From NCBI GenBank assembly GCA_041874725.1, contig CP097466.1, forward strand, positions 1-64,000: a stretch of DNA of 64,000 nt. Direction: 5' to 3'. The notes beneath the pieces were generated by a model. The model saw only the letters and a program-made list of their open reading frames with translations. It was not told the origin of the DNA and ran no database searches. This DNA is from Duganella sp. BuS-21. GTDB lineage: Bacteria; Pseudomonadota; Gammaproteobacteria; Burkholderiales; Burkholderiaceae_D. Positions 62,801-64,000 of the stretch are shown in pieces; positions within the stretch are counted from its first letter, which is position 1, and every line of letters starts with the position of its first letter. A program made the position numbers and the translations under genes.

Positions 62801-64000
62801 TCGCCGCGCTGACCAATGACCAGGTGACGGCGCTGGAAACGGTCGACGTCAACGCCCTCAGCACGCGCCAGATCACGGCCCTGCAAGCCACGCAAGTTGG
62901 CGTGCTGAGCAGCGACCAGCTGAATGCCCTGAGCACCACGCAACTGGTGGCCTTCACCACCAGCCAGTTGATCAACGGCCTCAACAGCGACCAGGTCGCC
63001 GCGCTCGACACCGCCCACCTGGTGGCGCTGAGCACGCAGCAACTGGCCTACGGCTTCAGCATCGACAACCTGAACGCGCTTACCAGCGACCAGATCCAGT
63101 CGCTGCGCACGGTGCAGATCGCCGGCCTGACCACGCTGCAGGCGAGCGGCCTGAACACCAACCAGATCGCCGCCATCAGCGCCGGCCAGATGACCGGCCT
63201 CAACACCGCGCAGATGCAAGTGCTGAGCGCCGACCAGATCGCCGCCATCAGCACCGCGCAGCTGGTTGCCATCGACACCCAGGACATCGCAGCGCTGAGC
63301 GCCGGCCAGTTCATCGGCCTGAGCACCGACCAGACCGCGGCGCTGACCACGTCGCAAGTCCGCGCGCTGAAAACCGCGCAGATCAACGCCATCGAAGCGA
63401 CCCAGATCGGCGTCTTCAACAGCGACCAGCTGCAGGCCTTGAGCACGCAGCAGGCGGCGGCGCTCAGCGTCAACGCCGTGATCGCGCTGTCGACCCAGCA
63501 ACTGGACGTGCTCACCACCGCCAGTGTGGCGGCCCTGGGCACCTTGCAGATCGCCAGCATCGACACCGCCAAGCTGGTTGGCCTCAACACCAACCAGATC
63601 CAGGCGTTGACCAGCGTGCAACTGGGCGCCATGACGGCCGACCAGTTGTTCGCCTTCAGCACCAGCCAGATCGCCAGCCTGCGCACCACGCAGATCGGCT
63701 ACCTGACCACCTTGCAACTGTCGGCGCTGTCCAACGGCCAGGTGCAGGCGCTGACTACCGCGCAGATCGCCTCGATCAAGCTGAGCCAGATCACCGCCAT
63801 CACCATCGACCAGATGAGCGTGCTGGGCAGCGACCAGTTGCAAGCACTGACCACGGCGCAAATCCAGACCTTGTCGATCACGCAGCTGACCGCGCTGACC
63901 ACGCCGCAGGCCGGCGCCTTCACCACCACGCAGATGGCGGCGCTGAAAAATTCGCAGATCGGCGCGCTGGACGCGACCCAGATCTACGGCTTCACCACGG
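50863..64000 (+). CDS. Giant octapeptide-repeat protein (3' end beyond window)
   Basis: An uninterrupted plus-strand frame of at least 4379 codons, still open at the last base. It begins MPTFIPGLSTDLIASLLTEQ behind AGGAG and has no signal peptide. Almost the whole sequence is an 8-residue repeat, L-[ST]-[TS]-x-Q-[IL]-x-A (for example LSTDQIAA, LTTAQVAA), about 540 copies. Ser/Thr then Gln/Asp three residues later fits a helix capping box, so a solenoid of short helices is my structural guess. Octads with E-T-x-D-L (such as METQDLAALK) recur every 7 or 10 octads. Nine-residue variants with inserted Gly (LINGLTT, IAYGLNS, LGYGFNT) cluster at the start and again after 61.4 kb. Almost no Cys, aromatic or basic residues. 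Size and lack of Sec signal suggest a type I-secreted surface or biofilm protein, if a C-terminal signal lies beyond the window. Family not recognised. Long open minus-strand frames under it are composition artefacts. Confidence 0.9.
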   Translation, partial: MPTFIPGLSTDLIASLLTEQIVSLTTTDIGLFTTTQMTAFKTNQLGAFSSNQIRALSIDNLQTLSTNQLGYGFNTRQIQALTSKQLNSLTTNQLTAGLNSDQFAALTTAQLNFLTAAQFALIATDDIAALRSAQVASINTTLLRMLTSDQIVALNSDQVAALQTSQVASLTTTQVAAIETADFGALASKQLNALAVSQLNALSTAQMAALGSKQTANLSTALISALSTAQLAAIGTEGLSTLRTQQIAALSTKQFAALGSDQIVALSSAQTVALTTLQLSQMSSSQLAAMETQDLAALKSQQLGALSTAAVAALDTDQIAAMTTAQIASLTTAQIRSLSTSQLVALTTAQAAALTTVQMQALSSTQVAAMETADIAALKTSQLNALASKQLIALGSDQIAALTTLQATNLATQHIAVLSTAQIAAMETQDVAALKTQQIAALTTAGVGALTTDQVVALKSAQAGALSSQQLAALDSDQLRALETQDLAALKTAQLIGLSTANIAALATEQVAALTTSQIATLNSSQLLALGSDQIIALSSLQASSLTTQQIASLGSAQIAAMETRDLRALKTAQIVALTTAQIAALGTDQIANLGTQQIAALSTRQFVTLSTDQIVALSSQQVGALTTQQLSQMTSSQLAALETQDFAALKSQQVAALSTATTAVLSTDQIAALSTAQIAGMPTAQVRALSTDQIAALNSAQVAALQTAQVQALSSSQIAAIETRDLAAMRTAQLAVLSTAQLSALGTDQIVALTTAQAANLGTQQIAALSTSQLAAMETQDLAALRTQQVAAVTTAGIAALGTDQVAALTSLHIGALQTKQLAALSSDQIAVLNSAQAAGLSTQQMAALSTLQATALGTATLTSLKSQQIAALSTGAIAALSTDQIVALNTTQAGALSSQQLAALTTDQLAAMETRDLAALKTAQLNGLTTSGIAALGTDQLASLTTAQIATLSTRQLAALDDDQIAALTTAQASSMTTQQIASLSTAQIAALETADLAALKTAQIAALSTLQLTALGTDQIIGLTSQQVTALTTRQVAALSTDQILAMQASALAALQSQQVAALSSNAVTALTTAQIAALSTAVLSSFTTGQIALLSTNQIVALTTVQSAALTTRQVAALTTDQVNALETQDLAAFTTAQIVAMGSNQVIALNTAQIAGLRSQQVGALKTQQIAALGTDQAAALATQDLAALQSQQALALSSDAVAALTTSQISALTSTVLAAFSTAQIAALGTSQIAALTSAQSAVLTTRQIAALSTAQLAAMETQDLAALKTSQIAALNTAHIAALDTDQAAALTSQQVAALSSLQIGALNSDQIVVMSSSDLAALQSKQVGALSTAAVAALTTTQVSALTSTVLNALTTSQAAALTTDQIVALGTAQIGVLGTANLAALSTDQVNALETRDFAALRTSQIIALTTDQIGSLNTNLIVALTTAQAAALTLAQLNAMTTDQLAAMETQDFAALKTSQLLGLGTKGIATLTPAQVAALKTDQIVQLSSDQIQVLSSAQLNALTTAQVTALTTAQVGYLLTAQIAVLSTADWAALKTSQLNALSTSQIAAVTTAQIVALSSQQAASLATRQLAALSTDQLNAMESGDLAALTSVQIASLTTDAIASLDLTLLAALKTQQTAALTSAQIRALGTAQIAGLSTLQASNLGTQQIAALTTDQVQALESADLAALKSTQIAAFSSDQIGQLTTAQIVALNSQQVAALSTRQLSALDSDQIAALETRDLIALQTAQIAGLGTDKLNALSSTQIQALSTAQLAALSTSQLSALATDQVAALTTFQVSNLLTQHIAALTTDQLAAFGTRDIAVLKTAQISALGTAQIAELSTDQIVALNSQQVAALSSRQLNALTTDQIVALETRDLIAMGTAQIGSLGTDKLTALTTNQLQAMSTAQLAALSSSQLRSLETAQIAALSTLQASNLTTQHIAALTSDQLQALETADLAVLKTAQIAALGTAQIELLSTDQIVALNSQQMAALSSRQLNALTTRQIVAIETRDLLALTTQQISGLSTENLNALTTTQLQALNTAQIAALSSAQLRALDTDQITALTTLQAANLSTQQIAALTSDQLQALETADFAALKTAQLAALSTNQISLLTTDQIVALTTQQTANLSTRQLAALETSQIAAMETRDLAALTTAQMSGLGSENLNALGSDQVHALSSNQLNALSSAQLQAFATAQVALLSTAQAASLSTTQIQLLSSAQLAALGTNTLSVLKTQQIAALKTSQIAALDNDQIAALTTLQVSNLGTQQVAALGSDQLNALESQDLVALRTAQIAALGTSQIANLSTAQAAALSTLQISNLSTTQLVAVGSAQLQVFSTADIVALKTAQVAALTTGQIDALLTDQLRALSTAQMSALSSAQFQSLSSDQIIALTTLQAANLSTIQLQALSAVQLAALETADLAALKTAQLNALKTGQIALLNSDQIAGLTTLQVSTLATNQVAALGTAQMLALETQDLAALKTAQLQALGSNQLNAISSEQLQAMGTAQLASLSTAQFQSLQTAHIAALTTQQFANLATAQIASLGNGQLAAISTDEISALKTAQVQSLRTEQLVLLSTDQVFALTSNQVAALTTGQLASMTSDQVAAFGTEDFAALSAAQLTALGALSNLSTDQIQALTTAQIAGLTTAQIAALNTAQIIALTTRQIGALSTTNVGVLSSDQLHVLELEDLAAMKTAQLAALSTTQVALLSTDQIAALTTVQFGNLLTQQVAALGTAQVQALSADDITVLKTAQVTALNSAQIGVLSEIQVQALSGTQLNVFSSAQIRALNTDQIIALTTQQYAALATAQVAALSTTQLSIIELDDLAALKTAQIAILNTDQIQALAPDRIGVLTSAQAQALNSAQLQALDSAQIQSLSTANLAALKSSQVAALHTNQLNALLDYQLQSFGLVQLGALSSTQLQALGSDQIIQLSTAQYGMLSTAQIALLTTAQLGAIEWEDLAALKTSQILALGSDQITSLTVDRIAALTTLQAQALATQQLAALSTDQIQALETADLAVLKSNQLQALSSNQLNALIVDQLQNLGSAQLNALTTAQIHALSNDLIIALTTAQASQLASAHIAALSSDQLVAMELEDLAALVGSQILALTTLQISELDLAHVGALTTAQAVVLSTAQLVALSTSQFQALTTDNVAALKTAQIAALTTNQLITLTVDQLQHLTTDQIDALTSAQATSLTTDQIAALTYVQVDNLGTRQLAALTSAQIAAISTDNFATLSSSQIGALNAAQFGAITTDQMVALSSSQAISLSTAQMAAFSSDQLNALETADFVVLKTAQIAAIGTANVAALNTDIISVLTTAQFAGLGSDQIAALNTDQIVALTTAQVTTLSTSQIGVLSTDQISALATEDFVALRSNQLAAFNSAQFAALTSDQLNALSTNAFTALATAVLGSLTASQFSQLSTAQVSAITTAQASSLRTEQLSALNTDQFGVLSTNAIRVLSSDQFGALTTDQIVALVTQQARALNSMQLAGLTTDQVAVLETQDLAALTTAQLNLLNTDQLQALLTDQFASLSTAQVSTLTTDQISAGLNTAQIAALTTLQASTLATKQVTSLTTDQIVALETQDLASFTTRQIVALNTDQIAVLSSDQLNGLTTAELVAFTTSQLINGLTTAQLAALDTAHIVALTSNQIAYGLNSDAIAALTTDQIAALRTAQTAILTTVQLQALTTDQIVALGTHQAATLTTQQVTSLTTDQIVALETQDLSSFTTRQMVALNTDQIAVLSSDQLNGLTTAELVALTTSQLINGLTTAQLAALDTAHIVALTSNQIAYGLNSDAIAAMTTDQIAALRTAQTAILTTVQLQALTTDQIVALGTHQAATLTTQQVTSLTTDQIVALETQDLSSFTTRQMVALNTDQIAVLSSDQLNSLTTTELAALTTNQISLGLTTDQLVSLDTAHITALTTNQLANGLSLAAIAALTTDQIAALRTAQASILTTLQVQALTTDQIVALTTAQASTLTTQQIAALTNDQVTALETVDVNALSTRQITALQATQVGVLSSDQLNALSTTQLVAFTTSQLINGLNSDQVAALDTAHLVALSTQQLAYGFSIDNLNALTSDQIQSLRTVQIAGLTTLQASGLNTNQIAAISAGQMTGLNTAQMQVLSADQIAAISTAQLVAIDTQDIAALSAGQFIGLSTDQTAALTTSQVRALKTAQINAIEATQIGVFNSDQLQALSTQQAAALSVNAVIALSTQQLDVLTTASVAALGTLQIASIDTAKLVGLNTNQIQALTSVQLGAMTADQLFAFSTSQIASLRTTQIGYLTTLQLSALSNGQVQALTTAQIASIKLSQITAITIDQMSVLGSDQLQALTTAQIQTLSITQLTALTTPQAGAFTTTQMAALKNSQIGALDATQIYGFTT
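61591..62832. repeat. Three 414-bp tandem repeats inside the giant gene
   Basis: Units start CTGGAAACGCA at 61591, 62005 and 62419 (exactly 414 bp, 138 codons: 15 octads plus two nonamers); a fourth, more diverged unit starts at 62833. The first two units differ at fewer than about 20 positions by eye, the third diverges more in its second half. They indicate recent in-frame duplication within the older octad array. Confidence 0.9.

Noticed and set aside
51072..63861. Very long open frames on the minus strand (51072-53585, 53434-56550, 58321-63861 and others), up to 1846 codons
   Set aside because: They are antisense images of the plus-strand octad gene. The 24-bp periodicity and GC-rich codons remove stop codons from the opposite frames. 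The plus frame has the start codon, ribosome binding site and conserved octad protein pattern.
51000..64000. Regular short-period repeats resembling a CRISPR or minisatellite array
   Set aside because: The period is 24 bp in frame with an amino-acid octad, there are no conserved repeat/unique spacer pairs, and no cas genes are present.
50863..64000. Possible relation to TAL-effector repeats (LTP-[DE]-Q-V-V-A-I helix)
   Set aside because: The LT-x-x-Q-[IV] start of each unit is similar, but TAL repeats are 33-35 residues with a second helix and a variable diresidue. An 8-residue repeat cannot form that unit.

Overview
The window opens exactly at the start codon of dnaA and runs dnaA-dnaN-gyrB, so it is the first 64 kb of a bacterial chromosome numbered from its replication origin. 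High GC, the DnaA/GyrB sequences, dispersed GTTCCCGC-type palindromes and the gene content suggest a betaproteobacterium of the Oxalobacteraceae (Duganella/Massilia/Rugamonas-like). That assignment is by recognition, not by a search.

Layout. 1-5.4 kb: replication core, closed by a clear terminator. 5.4-12.1 kb: a lower-GC restriction/defence block with a very large methyltransferase-PLD nuclease-helicase-S24-DUF3427 fusion, a doubly broken vsr, a LexA-type box, a C5 cytosine methyltransferase and a convergent Eco29kI-family GIY-YIG endonuclease. 12.2-22.8 kb (minus strand): an orphan type VI secretion cluster tssF-tssG-vgrG-lipase effector-Tli4-like immunity-PAAR. The lipase is split by an intact 2056-bp IS21-family element with a 5-bp target duplication. 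22.8-24.7 kb: a small membrane-anchored hypothetical and a degraded J-domain gene, with a duplicated 3' end of the latter on the far side of the small gene. 24.8-31.5 kb: a complete type I Wadjet (JetABCD) anti-plasmid operon, tail to tail with a SWIM/SNF2 helicase.

31.5-50.7 kb is mostly housekeeping or metabolic: a stress-type hypothetical, a periplasmic solute-binding protein, a tightly overlapping operon iorA-iorB-soxX-soxY-soxZ-soxA followed by fccA-fccB (molybdenum hydroxylase, thiosulfate and sulfide oxidation), ompW with an FNR/ANR-like box, a lipoprotein, a chemotaxis receptor, an M28 peptidase, folE with a thioredoxin-fold protein, and nudC. Two long hairpins sharing GGGTCAG...CTGACCC ends occupy two convergent gene junctions.

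50.9-64.0 kb is one plus-strand reading frame with no stop in the window: a giant protein of at least 4379 residues built almost entirely of an octapeptide repeat (L-[ST]-[TS]-x-Q-[IL]-x-A), with a higher-order register of 7 or 10 octads and near-identical 414-bp tandem copies near the visible end. I do not recognise its family. It and the 5.5-9.4 kb fusion are the two most unusual objects here.
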